DNA from: Alphaproteobacteria bacterium
GTDB taxonomy: Bacteria; Pseudomonadota; Alphaproteobacteria; Rhizobiales; Devosiaceae
DNA length: 10,855 nucleotides
Direction of reading: 5' to 3'
Assembly: GCA_018820005.1 (NCBI GenBank)
Contig: JAHJOS010000032.1
Coordinates: forward strand, 1-10,855
The position numbers and the translations under genes were made by a program. Shown piece after piece: positions 1-6,812 of this stretch; position 1 is the stretch's first letter, and each line of letters begins with the position of its first letter. Below the pieces are notes generated by a model. The model was not told the origin of the DNA. It saw only the letters and a program-made list of their open reading frames with translations, and ran no database searches.

Positions 1-213
1 AGGAATTCCAGACAGATCTCTTGAGCGCCACGTCTTCAAGTCTGCGTAGATGCCAAGATGCCCGCTCTCAGCGTAATGGAGGCCGGCGGTGCCTGCGGCA
101 GCATTCGATATGTCCCGGCGACACTCACGGTCGATCCGGCGCAGCAGGCGCCACCATCGGCGAAAGCCGCGCCGCCTTTTGGATTTTCCCATCCCGAACA
201 CAGTGTGCCCCGC
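1..213. other. Downstream region without a supported gene
   Basis: This is the stretch after the BKACE stop up to the window edge. Open frames on both strands run out of the BKACE gene into it (minus to 36, plus from 58), but neither has a start, ribosome binding site or domain that I recognise. No stem with a T-run is visible, so the operon may continue beyond the window or end by another mechanism. Confidence 0.4.
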
Positions 214-1149
214 CTAGAAAGCGACCCTGTGGACACCTTTGAGCTGCAGGATCTCCCTTGCTTCATCGGGCGTTGCGACCTCACAACCAAGGTCTTCGAC
301 GATACGACGAATCTTGGCGACCTGTTGGGCGTTGCTTTCCGCCAGGACGCCGCGCGAGATGAAGAGGCTGTCCTCGAGCCCGACGCGAACATTGCCGCCG
401 AGCTGGCTGGCCGACGTCGCCAGCGGTATCTGCGCCCCGCCCGCACCCAGCACCGACCACTGGTAGTCGTTGCCGAACAGCCGGTCGGCCGTGCGTTTCA
501 TAAAGATCAGATTGTCCAGTTCCGGCCCGATGCCACCCAGGATGCCGAAGATGAACTGGATGAAGATTGGTGCCATGAACAGCCCGGTATCCATGCAAAA
601 TTTGAGGTTGTAGAGGTGACCGACATCGTAGCATTCGTGTTCAAACTTGACCCCATGCTCGTCGCCCAGCGCTTTGGCGACGGTGGCAATGTCGCGGAAG
701 GTGTTGCGGAAGATGAAGCTGTCCGAGTTCTCGACATAGGCCTTCTCCCAGTCGAACTTCCAGCTGTCGTAGCGCTTGGCGAGCGGGTGGAAGGAGAAGT
801 TCATCGACCCCATGTTGAGCGAGCACATTTCCGGCGAGAAGCGGCGGGCCGGCGCCAGACGTTCCTCGATGGTGTTCTGCAGGCTGCCGCCGGTGGAGAT
901 ATTGATCACCGCGTCGGTGGCCTGCTTGATGCGGGGCAGGAAGGCGGCGAAGTGGTCGGGGTCGATCGAGACGCCGCCGTCATGGGGGCGGCGGGCGTGC
1001 AGATGCAGGATCGACGCGCCGGCTTCGGCGGCTTGGACTGCATGACGGACAATATCGTCCGCTGTGTACGGCAGCGCGTCGGACATGGTGGGGGTGTGGA
1101 TGGCGCCGGTAATAGCGCAGGTGATGATGGTTTTGGCGCGTTTGGCCAT
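214..1149 (-). CDS. BKACE-family (DUF849) beta-keto acid cleavage enzyme
   Basis: Predicted zinc-dependent cytosolic enzyme of 311 residues. The family condenses a beta-keto acid with acetyl-CoA and cleaves it to acetoacetate plus a shortened CoA ester; the first known member is the 3-keto-5-aminohexanoate cleavage enzyme of lysine fermentation. Visible hallmarks are the metal-binding HLHAR motif (His49, His51), a GSMNF block near residues 120-125, ECYDVGHLYNL in the middle, the FGILGGIGP loop, and the C-terminal GGNVRVGLED motif whose Glu259 should be the third metal ligand. The length is normal for the family. The ATG at 1149 lies 2 bp after the livM stop, with AAGGA (1156-1160) as ribosome binding site inside livM. 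It is the last gene of the operon seen here. Its place beside two dehydrogenases and a transporter suggests it makes the final cut in a catabolic route. The family is certain; the substrate is unknown, as BKACE members act on many different beta-keto acids. Confidence 0.93.
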   Translation of the reverse strand: MAKRAKTIITCAITGAIHTPTMSDALPYTADDIVRHAVQAAEAGASILHLHARRPHDGGVSIDPDHFAAFLPRIKQATDAVINISTGGSLQNTIEERLAPARRFSPEMCSLNMGSMNFSFHPLAKRYDSWKFDWEKAYVENSDSFIFRNTFRDIATVAKALGDEHGVKFEHECYDVGHLYNLKFCMDTGLFMAPIFIQFIFGILGGIGPELDNLIFMKRTADRLFGNDYQWSVLGAGGAQIPLATSASQLGGNVRVGLEDSLFISRGVLAESNAQQVAKIRRIVEDLGCEVATPDEAREILQLKGVHRVAF

Positions 1150-1151
1150 GG

Positions 1152-2171
1152 TCAGTCCTTGGGCTTGGCCACGACCTTGCGGCGCAGCGGGAATAGCTGA
1201 ATGTCACTGCGGGCGCGGACCATGCCCCACAGGCCCTTGGGTGCCAGCAGCATGACGCCGATGGCAAACATCCCCAGGATGATGAGATAGGTGGTGCCGA
1301 GGTCCGCCAGGGTCTCGCGCAGCAAGAAGAAGACGATCACCCCGATGATCGGGCCTTCGACCGTGCCGATGCCGCCAATGACCACGATGAAGATCACGAA
1401 GGCTGTCCAGTCGTTGGCGCTGAAGGCGGCATCGGGGGAGATGCGCAGCTTCTGCAGGAACAGCAGGGCACCGGTGGCGGCGGTCAGCGCGCCGACAATG
1501 ACATAGACGGTGAACTTGGTGCGCCAGATGTCGATGCCCAGGCTGCGCGCCGCCAGTTCATTGTCGCGAATGGCGGTGAGGGCCAGGCCGTTGCGCGACC
1601 GCAGGACGCCATAGACGACGGCCAGCGCCAGCAAAGCCATCGCCAGGGCGAGCCAGTAGCTGAGCGCCTCGCGCGCATCGCGACCGTCCGCAAGCGACTG
1701 GACCACAGGCGTGGGCAGGCTGGTGCCCGAGCCACCACCCAGCGCCGAGACCTGGGCGGCCGAGAGGCGGAACACCTCGGCCATCACCCAGGTGCCGATG
1801 GCGAAATAGGCCCCTCGGAGGCGAAAGATCAGCGCTGCGACCGGCATGGCCACAAGGCCGCCGATGACCCCTGCCACCAGCACTGCCAGCACGGGATGCA
1901 GACCCCCGAACATGGTCAGGCCGAACAGGGCATAGCCGCCCAGCCCGACAAAGGCCTGTTGCCCGACTGAGACCAGGCCGGCATAGCCGGCCAGCAAATT
2001 CCACAGGCTTGCCAGGGACAGATAGAGCAGGACTTCTCCGAGCAGGCGCAGATCGGCGCGTCCGGCCCAATACGGGGCGAGGACCAGCAGGGCCAGCACG
2101 ATCAGACCCAGGGCGGCCGCAATACGGCTGGCGCCCGAACTCTGGACGATCCTGTATTGAGAAGCGCTCAT
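1152..2171 (-). CDS. livM: LIV-type ABC transporter permease LivM
   Basis: Inner-membrane permease of 339 residues, the second of two paralogous channel subunits of a branched-chain-amino-acid-type (HAAT family) importer. It is very hydrophobic with about nine to ten membrane segments. The LivM block GYAGLVSVGQQAFVGLGGY lies at residues 62-80. A cytoplasmic coupling loop follows (TAIRDNELAARSLGID, 199-214), then GGIGTVEGPIIG (266-277) and a LAPKGLWG element near the end that is typical of the family. The open frame runs 50 codons further upstream, but that stretch lies inside livH and looks like out-of-frame sequence. The ATG at 2171 overlaps the livH stop as ATGA, which points to translational coupling. 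Transporters of this family carry amino acids, amides, urea and many carboxylates and aromatic acids, so the name does not prove a branched-chain amino acid substrate; the enzymes nearby argue for another organic acid or amide. Confidence 0.93.
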   Translation of the reverse strand: MSASQYRIVQSSGASRIAAALGLIVLALLVLAPYWAGRADLRLLGEVLLYLSLASLWNLLAGYAGLVSVGQQAFVGLGGYALFGLTMFGGLHPVLAVLVAGVIGGLVAMPVAALIFRLRGAYFAIGTWVMAEVFRLSAAQVSALGGGSGTSLPTPVVQSLADGRDAREALSYWLALAMALLALAVVYGVLRSRNGLALTAIRDNELAARSLGIDIWRTKFTVYVIVGALTAATGALLFLQKLRISPDAAFSANDWTAFVIFIVVIGGIGTVEGPIIGVIVFFLLRETLADLGTTYLIILGMFAIGVMLLAPKGLWGMVRARSDIQLFPLRRKVVAKPKD

Positions 2172-3031
2172 CCGTCCATCCTCGGAAACAGGCCCTTGGG
2201 GCGAACCGCGAGGAGCACCAGGAAGGCAATGTGGCCGGCCAGCAGCTGCCAGCCGGGATTGATCTGCGCGCCGATGGCCTGGGCAATACCAAGCACGACG
2301 CCGCCAGCCAGCGTGCCCCATAGATTGCCCAGCCCGCCGATGATCACGGCCTCGAAGCCAAAAATCAGCCGCGCGCCGCCCATGGATGGGTCAAAGCTGG
2401 TGCGAATACCCAGGAAGACGCCCGCAATGCCGGTTACAGCAAGCGACAGCGCCATGGCGAGGCCGAAGACATGGGCGCGATTGAGCCCCATGAGCTGGGC
2501 AATGGCCTGGTTGTCCGAGGTGGCACGGAAAGCCCGGCCAAGCGCGGTGTGGTAGAACATCCACTGCAGGCCGGCGATCACGGCCACGGCGATGGCGAAC
2601 ATGGCCAGCGGCAGAATGCCCAGGCTGATGCCGCCGACCAGAACGCTGGCGGTTTCGAGCAGGCCGGCATTCATCTTCTGTGGATCGGCCGAATAGATTT
2701 CAAGCAGACCGTTCTGCAGGATCACCGACAGGCCGAACGTCACCAGTAGCGGGGGCAGGAGGTCTCCGCCCAGCGTGCGGTTGAGGATGCCCCGTTGCAG
2801 GCCATAGCCGATCAGAGCCATGGCGGGGACCACCAGCAGCAGCGAGGCCAGGGGGTGAATGCCCAGGGCGCTGGTGACTGTGAGACCCAGATAGGCGGCC
2901 AGGACGATCAGGTCGCCATGGGCAATATTGACCAGCCGCATGACCCCGAAGATAAGGCTCAGTCCGGCCGCGAACAGGGCATAGAGCCCGCCTAGCAAGG
3001 TGCCTTGCACAATGGCATTGAGCCAGTCCAT
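2168..3031 (-). CDS. livH: LIV-type ABC transporter permease LivH
   Basis: Inner-membrane permease of 287 residues that should pair with LivM to form the channel of the importer. The N-terminal segment TLLGGLYALFAAGLSLIFGV leads straight into the LivH hallmark RLVNIAHGDLIVLAAY (32-47). A coupling loop, GRAFRATSDNQAIAQLMGLN, lies at 165-184, and the C-terminal half has IIGGLGNLWGTLAGG (230-244) followed by a last membrane segment and VRPKGLFP. Length and layout are normal for the family. The ATG at 3031 begins 6 bp after the livF stop; GGAG (3043-3046), about 11 bases upstream, is a serviceable ribosome binding site. The stop overlaps the livM start by 4 bp. The assignment is secure at family level; the substrate is not shown by the permease sequence. 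Confidence 0.94.
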   Translation of the reverse strand: MDWLNAIVQGTLLGGLYALFAAGLSLIFGVMRLVNIAHGDLIVLAAYLGLTVTSALGIHPLASLLLVVPAMALIGYGLQRGILNRTLGGDLLPPLLVTFGLSVILQNGLLEIYSADPQKMNAGLLETASVLVGGISLGILPLAMFAIAVAVIAGLQWMFYHTALGRAFRATSDNQAIAQLMGLNRAHVFGLAMALSLAVTGIAGVFLGIRTSFDPSMGGARLIFGFEAVIIGGLGNLWGTLAGGVVLGIAQAIGAQINPGWQLLAGHIAFLVLLAVRPKGLFPRMDG

Positions 3032-3037
3032 GGGGCG

Positions 3038-3742
3038 CTACACTCCAAAATAGGCGCGGCCGATTTCGGCGCGCGACAGCTGATCGGATCGTCCCTGCAG
3101 GGACACACGGCCTTCCTGCAGGCAATAGACGCGCTGGGACATGCTGAGCGCCTTGCCAATGTCCTGCTCGACGAGCATCGCGCTCATGCCGCTGCTCACG
3201 ATGCCGGGCAGCGCATCGTAGATCGTCTTGATGATCACCGGCGCCAGGCCCAGGCTGATCTCGTCAAGCAGCAGCAGGTCTGGATTGGCCATCAGCGCCC
3301 GGCCGATCGCGACCATCTGCTGCTGGCCGCCGGAGAGGGCGGTCGAGGGCACGGCGCGGCGCTCTTCCAGAATGGGGAACAGCGCGTAGATGGCCTCCAG
3401 AGACCAGGGGCCGCGCCGCCCGAGCTGGCCGCCGATGATCAGGTTTTCCTCCACCGACAGCGAGGGGAAGAGCTGCCGTCCTTCGGGGACGAGGGCGATG
3501 CCGCGGGCGGCAATCTGGTCGGCGCGTAAATGACCAATGGGTTCGCCCTGGTAGCGGATCGCCTCGGCCTGATTGCGCAGAAGCCCGGAAATGGATCGCA
3601 TCAGCGTCGTCTTGCCAGCGCCGTTGGCGCCAATGATGGCAATGACTTCGCCCGGCGCGACAGTGAGATCGAGCCCATAGAGTGCCTGGAAATCCCCGTA
3701 GTGGGCATCGAGGCCGGCAATGGCGAGGATGGGGTCAGGCAT
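3038..3742 (-). CDS. livF: LIV-type ABC transporter ATP-binding protein LivF
   Basis: Cytoplasmic ATPase of 234 residues that powers the importer together with LivG. All nucleotide-binding motifs are intact: Walker A GANGAGKTT (38-46), signature LSGGQ (136-140), Walker B LLLLDE (156-161), and a switch region ending MLVEQD, in which Gln193 takes the place of the switch His, as is usual in LivF. The PEGRQLFPSLSVEENL block (86-101) is diagnostic of LivF as opposed to LivG. In-frame TTG (3751) and GTG (3748) codons lie just upstream, but I chose the ATG at 3742, which gives the usual MPDPIL-type start and an 8-bp overlap with the end of livG. The gene is 6 bp upstream of livH. Its normal signature contrasts with the degenerate signature of its partner LivG, so in the heterodimer only one of the two composite ATP sites would have a canonical LSGGQ. 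Confidence 0.94.
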   Translation of the reverse strand: MPDPILAIAGLDAHYGDFQALYGLDLTVAPGEVIAIIGANGAGKTTLMRSISGLLRNQAEAIRYQGEPIGHLRADQIAARGIALVPEGRQLFPSLSVEENLIIGGQLGRRGPWSLEAIYALFPILEERRAVPSTALSGGQQQMVAIGRALMANPDLLLLDEISLGLAPVIIKTIYDALPGIVSSGMSAMLVEQDIGKALSMSQRVYCLQEGRVSLQGRSDQLSRAEIGRAYFGV

Positions 3743-4463
3743 TGGCACCAATCCCGAGATAGATTTCCTGCACCTGGCTGCTGGTCATGATGGCCCGGGG
3801 TTCGCCATCGGCGATCTTGCGGCCAAAATCGATGACAATGAGCCGTTCCACCACCGAGAGCAGGGCATGGACCACATGCTCGATCCAGATGATGGCCATG
3901 CCGCTGGCATGAACCGATTGGATGGTCTCCACCAGCGCGCCGCATTCCGCCTCGGTCAGCCCACCGGCAATCTCGTCGAGCAGCAGCACTCTGGGCCGTG
4001 CGCAGAGCGCCCGGGTCAACTCGAGGCGCTTGCGTTCGAGCAGGGTGAGCTTGCCAGCCGGGACATTGGCCTTGGCCATCAACTGGGTCTGCTCCAGGAT
4101 GTCGAGACAGTGCTCTTCGGCCTCTCCGAGGGCCATGTCAGCGCCCTGGGTTGCGGCGACAAGGGCGTTTTCGAAGACGGTCATCCCACCAAAGGGCTGC
4201 GGCACCTGAAATGAGCGGGCAATGCCGCTGCGACAGCGCCTCGGCGCCGACAGCGTGGTGATGTCCTCGCTGCCCAGGAACAGGCGTCCGCTATCGGCCG
4301 CCATGGTGCCCGTGATCAGATTGAACATCGAGGTCTTGCCGGCGCCATTGGGACCGATGACGCCCAAGGCCTCGCCGGCGGCCAGTTCATAGCTCAGGCT
4401 GTCAGCCACCTTGATGGCGCCGAAGGCTTTGCTGACCTGATCGAGGCGAAGAATAGGGGACAT
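3735..4463 (-). CDS. livG: LIV-type ABC transporter ATP-binding protein LivG
   Basis: Cytoplasmic ATPase of 242 residues, the partner of LivF. Walker A is GPNGAGKTS (37-45). A Q-loop region follows (ARSFQVPQPFGGMTVFENAL, 82-101), with Walker B VLLLDE (159-164), the LivG-type IAGGLTEAE segment just after it, and switch His196 in IWIEH. The signature is unusual: where LSGGQ or LSYGQ is expected the protein reads LTLLERKRLEL (139-149), with no Gly-Gly and no Gln. I recall related LivG proteins in alphaproteobacteria with LTLLD/ERKRLEL, so this is probably a subfamily trait and not damage. The protein is slightly shorter than E. coli LivG. The ATG at 4463 has no strong ribosome binding site, only weak purines upstream. 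The gene follows the binding-protein gene after a 58-bp gap that contains a strong hairpin, and its 3' end overlaps livF by 8 bp. Confidence 0.92.
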   Translation of the reverse strand: MSPILRLDQVSKAFGAIKVADSLSYELAAGEALGVIGPNGAGKTSMFNLITGTMAADSGRLFLGSEDITTLSAPRRCRSGIARSFQVPQPFGGMTVFENALVAATQGADMALGEAEEHCLDILEQTQLMAKANVPAGKLTLLERKRLELTRALCARPRVLLLDEIAGGLTEAECGALVETIQSVHASGMAIIWIEHVVHALLSVVERLIVIDFGRKIADGEPRAIMTSSQVQEIYLGIGANA

Positions 4464-4490
4464 GACGCGCTTTCGCGGGTTCGAGGGGAA

Positions 4491-4514
4491 TGGCCCGCGC
4501 CGCAGCGCGGGCCA
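4491..4514 (-). other. Intercistronic hairpin between the binding-protein gene and livG
   Basis: A perfect inverted repeat, TGGCCCGCGC with a 4-base loop and GCGCGGGCCA, begins 8 bp after the stop codon of the binding-protein gene. The stem is 10 bp, nearly all G and C. No run of T follows on the minus strand (only TTCCCC), so it is not a classic Rho-independent terminator. In many importer operons such stems protect the upstream mRNA end and let the binding protein be made in excess over the membrane and ATPase subunits. That role is inferred here; the stem itself is seen directly. Confidence 0.7.
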
Positions 4515-4521
4515 GATGAGG

Positions 4522-5805
4522 CTACAGCAGCTTGGTTTCGCCCGTGAGCGGGATATCGGGCGCCGAAGCGTTCGCGGTGATCTTGAGCGCGAAAACCTCG
4601 CCGTCCTTCTGCCATTGGCCGGCCACTAGCGGCGTCTTGGTGACATTGTTGATCGGACCGGTCGACCAGTCGACGGTGCCCACGATGGTCGGCAGCCGGG
4701 TCTCGGCAATGGCTGCAACGATGGCGGCGCTGTCATCGAGGTCGGCGGCGCGCCCGATGACATTGGCGACCACTTCGAACAGGGCGTGCTTGAACCCGAT
4801 CGGCTGCGTCCACGGGCGACCGGTGGCCTTGGTATAGCCATTGGCCAGGTCCCGGGCCGATTCACCGGTGAGACTGGAGGAGAAGGGGTGGTCCGGCGTC
4901 CACCAGATTTCCGAACTCAGCCCGTTGCCGCGATCACCCAGGCTTTCGATGACCGAGGGAAACAGCAGGGCCTTGCCGATGGTCACCACCTTGGGTGCAA
5001 AGCCCTGTTGTGCGGCCTGAGCCCAGAAGGTGGCGAAATCGGGCGGGATCATATTGCCGGTGATGATCTCGCAATTGGCGGCGCGAAAGGCGGAGATCTG
5101 CGCCGATAAGTCGTCGGTCAGCGGCTGGTAGCGGCCGGGATCGACCAGGCTATAGCCGGCCTCGGCCAGCGGCTTGGGGAAACCGCGCTCGGCGTCGCCC
5201 CAGGCATTGCCATCGGCATCATTGGGGAACAGGCCGCCGACCGATTTGGCGACACCGGTCTTGCCCCACAGATCGAGAAAGGCAGCGATCACGTCTTCGA
5301 GGCCCCAGAAGAAGTGGTAGGTGCTGGCAAAGCCGGTGCCGGGCACGCCGTTGCGGCCGAAGAAATAGGGCTGCCAGGGGCAATCGGTGGTGATGCAGGG
5401 CACCTCATTGGCCTCGGCCTGGTCGGAGACCGGGTTGACGGTGTCCGGTGTGGAGGCGGCGACGATGATGTCGACCTCTTCGTCCAGGATCAGCTCGGAC
5501 GCCACTTCCGCAGCACGATTGGGGTTGGACTGGCTGTCCTTGGAGATGATCTCCACGGTCCAGGCCTTGCCCTGGTTCTCGATGCCGGCGGCGAACTTCT
5601 TGGTGATGGCATCGAGCACATAATCGTCGGCCTCGGCGAAGCCTGCCAGCGGGCCCGTCCTGGGGCTGACATGGCCGACGCGCAGGGTCGGACTCTGCGC
5701 ATAGGCGCGCGTGCTGTGCAGGATGGCCGGCATGGCCAGCGCACTGGCGCCTGCGGCCATAAAGGTGCGCCGCGTGGGCTTGAGCAGGCTGATAGGTCTA
5801 GGCAT
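4522..5805 (-). CDS. ABC transporter substrate-binding protein (LivK-like, type I), Tat-exported
   Basis: Periplasmic solute receptor of 427 residues for the LIV-type importer encoded just downstream. The first 36 residues form a twin-arginine signal: TRRTFMAAGASALAMPAIL (11-29) carries Arg12-Arg13 followed by Phe15, then a mild hydrophobic stretch and a likely AYA cleavage site before Gln37. The mature part begins LRVGHVSPRTGPLAGF, the usual first strand of the Peripla_BP_6 fold, and later shows AASTPDTVNPVSDQAEANEVP, the segment that lines the hinge in this family. It is longer than amino-acid LivK proteins (about 370) and nearer in size to receptors for larger organic acids. A strong ribosome binding site, AAGGGAGGA (5811-5819), sits 5 bases before the ATG. 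The gene lies 83 bp after the dehydrogenase gene with no clear promoter in between. The ligand is unknown; Tat export suggests folding in the cytoplasm before transport. Confidence 0.92.
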   Translation of the reverse strand: MPRPISLLKPTRRTFMAAGASALAMPAILHSTRAYAQSPTLRVGHVSPRTGPLAGFAEADDYVLDAITKKFAAGIENQGKAWTVEIISKDSQSNPNRAAEVASELILDEEVDIIVAASTPDTVNPVSDQAEANEVPCITTDCPWQPYFFGRNGVPGTGFASTYHFFWGLEDVIAAFLDLWGKTGVAKSVGGLFPNDADGNAWGDAERGFPKPLAEAGYSLVDPGRYQPLTDDLSAQISAFRAANCEIITGNMIPPDFATFWAQAAQQGFAPKVVTIGKALLFPSVIESLGDRGNGLSSEIWWTPDHPFSSSLTGESARDLANGYTKATGRPWTQPIGFKHALFEVVANVIGRAADLDDSAAIVAAIAETRLPTIVGTVDWSTGPINNVTKTPLVAGQWQKDGEVFALKITANASAPDIPLTGETKLL

Positions 5806-5810
5806 TGGTT

Positions 5811-5819
5811 TCCTCCCTT
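5811..5819 (-). promoter_or_regulatory. Strong ribosome binding site of the substrate-binding protein gene
   Basis: The minus strand reads AAGGGAGGA, then five bases (AACCA), then the ATG at 5805. It is among the strongest Shine-Dalgarno matches of the operon, as expected for a binding protein made in excess over its transporter. Confidence 0.75.
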
Positions 5820-5835
5820 GATCTGCAGGCTCGAT

Positions 5836-5878
5836 GCGGTGGGGCTCTTTGTCCCTTTCACCGCGTCAGGCCGGCCTG
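5836..5878. repeat. Inverted repeats in the gap upstream of the binding-protein gene
   Basis: Two symmetric elements fill much of the 83-bp gap between the dehydrogenase stop (5889) and the binding-protein start (5805). One is GCGGTG (5836-5841) pairing with CACCGC (5859-5864), with an inner GGG/CCC pairing. The other is a perfect 12-bp palindrome, CAGGCCGGCCTG (5867-5878). Neither is followed by a T-run, and I see no convincing promoter here. They may be mRNA structures that tune expression between the enzyme part and the transport part, or chance features of GC-rich DNA. Confidence 0.35.
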
Positions 5879-5888
5879 GCGTTTGCGT

Positions 5889-6812
5889 TCAATTCAGAAT
5901 GCGGTTGAGCTCCATGAGATGTTCGGAGACGCGCTTGCGCAGGGCATCGGCGTCCGATTGCGTCCAGGTGTGAAAACCAGCACCCGATTTCATACCCAGC
6001 CGACCCTTCTCGATCATGGTGCCAAGCAGGGGCGAGGGATGGGGACTTGCCTCCAGATCGGCCAGCACCGTCGAATGGATCGCCAGCGTCAATTCACTAC
6101 CGACAAGGTCGGCGTTTTCGAGCGGCCCGAGAACGGCAAGGCGCCGACCGAAGCTGGCCTTGACCACCTGGTCCACAGCAGCTGCGTCGCAGATGCCGCG
6201 TTCAACCAGGGAAATGGCTTCGCGCCATAGCGCATGCTGCAGACGATTGCCGATGAAGCCGGGGACGTCCTTTTCAACCCGCACCGGCGATTTGCCGATA
6301 CCGGCCAGTACAGCCATTGTGGTGTCCGTTGTCTCGGCGCTGGTCAGCGGGGTGCGGATCACTTCGACGAGCGGAATCAGATGCGGCGGGTTCCACCAGT
6401 GGGTGCCGACCGCGCGGGCGCCAGTGGTCATGGCAGCGGTGATCGCCGTGATCGGCAGGACGGACGTGTTGGAGGCGAGAATGGCCGTGGGCGACGCGAA
6501 TTGCTCCAACTCCTGGAAGATCGCCTGCTTGAGTGGCAGATCCTCTGGCGCAGCCTCGGTAACCAGATCGGCTCCGGCGACGGCCGCCTCAATGCTCGAT
6601 GCGACCTGCACGCGTGCCAGCACGGCCGTGGTCTCGGCCTCGGCGCCCATCAGCGACAGGCTCTGGGCAATGCGGTCGTGCAGGGTCGCCAGCGAGGCGG
6701 CGACAGGATCATGCACGGTTACACAGTGACCGCCACGGGCAAAGCTGAGTGCTATACCATGACCCATCAGGCCTGCGCCGATCACCGCTATGGTCTGGTG
6801 CGTCATGATCAT
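5889..6812 (-). CDS. 3-hydroxyacyl-CoA dehydrogenase family NAD-dependent oxidoreductase
   Basis: Soluble oxidoreductase of 307 residues that should oxidise an L-3-hydroxyacyl group to the 3-keto form with NAD. The N-terminal Rossmann fold shows GAGLMGHG (12-19) and an acidic residue, Asp35, at the end of the second strand, indicating NAD rather than NADP. SNTS lies at 114-117. The catalytic His138 (GTHWWNPPHLIPLVEV) and Glu150 are 12 residues apart, as in known members, followed by VPGFIGNRL (183-191) and the helical C-terminal domain ending in GMKSGAGFHTW. The single-unit length of about 300 matches the stand-alone class that includes carnitine dehydrogenase and lambda-crystallin-like gulonate dehydrogenase, some of which act on free acids and not CoA esters. 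The open frame runs about 200 codons upstream, but that part is out-of-frame sequence inside the SDR gene. The ATG at 6812 overlaps the SDR stop as ATGA; a second in-frame ATG lies at 6806. It would supply the beta-keto acid for BKACE. Confidence 0.9.
   Translation of the reverse strand: MIMTHQTIAVIGAGLMGHGIALSFARGGHCVTVHDPVAASLATLHDRIAQSLSLMGAEAETTAVLARVQVASSIEAAVAGADLVTEAAPEDLPLKQAIFQELEQFASPTAILASNTSVLPITAITAAMTTGARAVGTHWWNPPHLIPLVEVIRTPLTSAETTDTTMAVLAGIGKSPVRVEKDVPGFIGNRLQHALWREAISLVERGICDAAAVDQVVKASFGRRLAVLGPLENADLVGSELTLAIHSTVLADLEASPHPSPLLGTMIEKGRLGMKSGAGFHTWTQSDADALRKRVSEHLMELNRILN

Noticed and set aside
178..205. Short string on the minus strand resembling part of 5S rRNA (TTCGGGATGGGAA)
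   Set aside because: Only this short match exists; the rest of the surrounding sequence cannot be fitted to a 5S rRNA.
58..1200. Plus-strand open frame of 380 codons opposite the BKACE gene
   Set aside because: It lies antisense to a clear DUF849 enzyme with all catalytic motifs, has no ribosome binding site or recognisable domain, and is a typical antisense frame of GC-rich coding DNA.
5314..5973. Plus-strand open frame of 219 codons opposite the binding-protein gene
   Set aside because: Antisense to a well-supported gene, composed of low-information Gly/Ala-rich sequence, with no domain.
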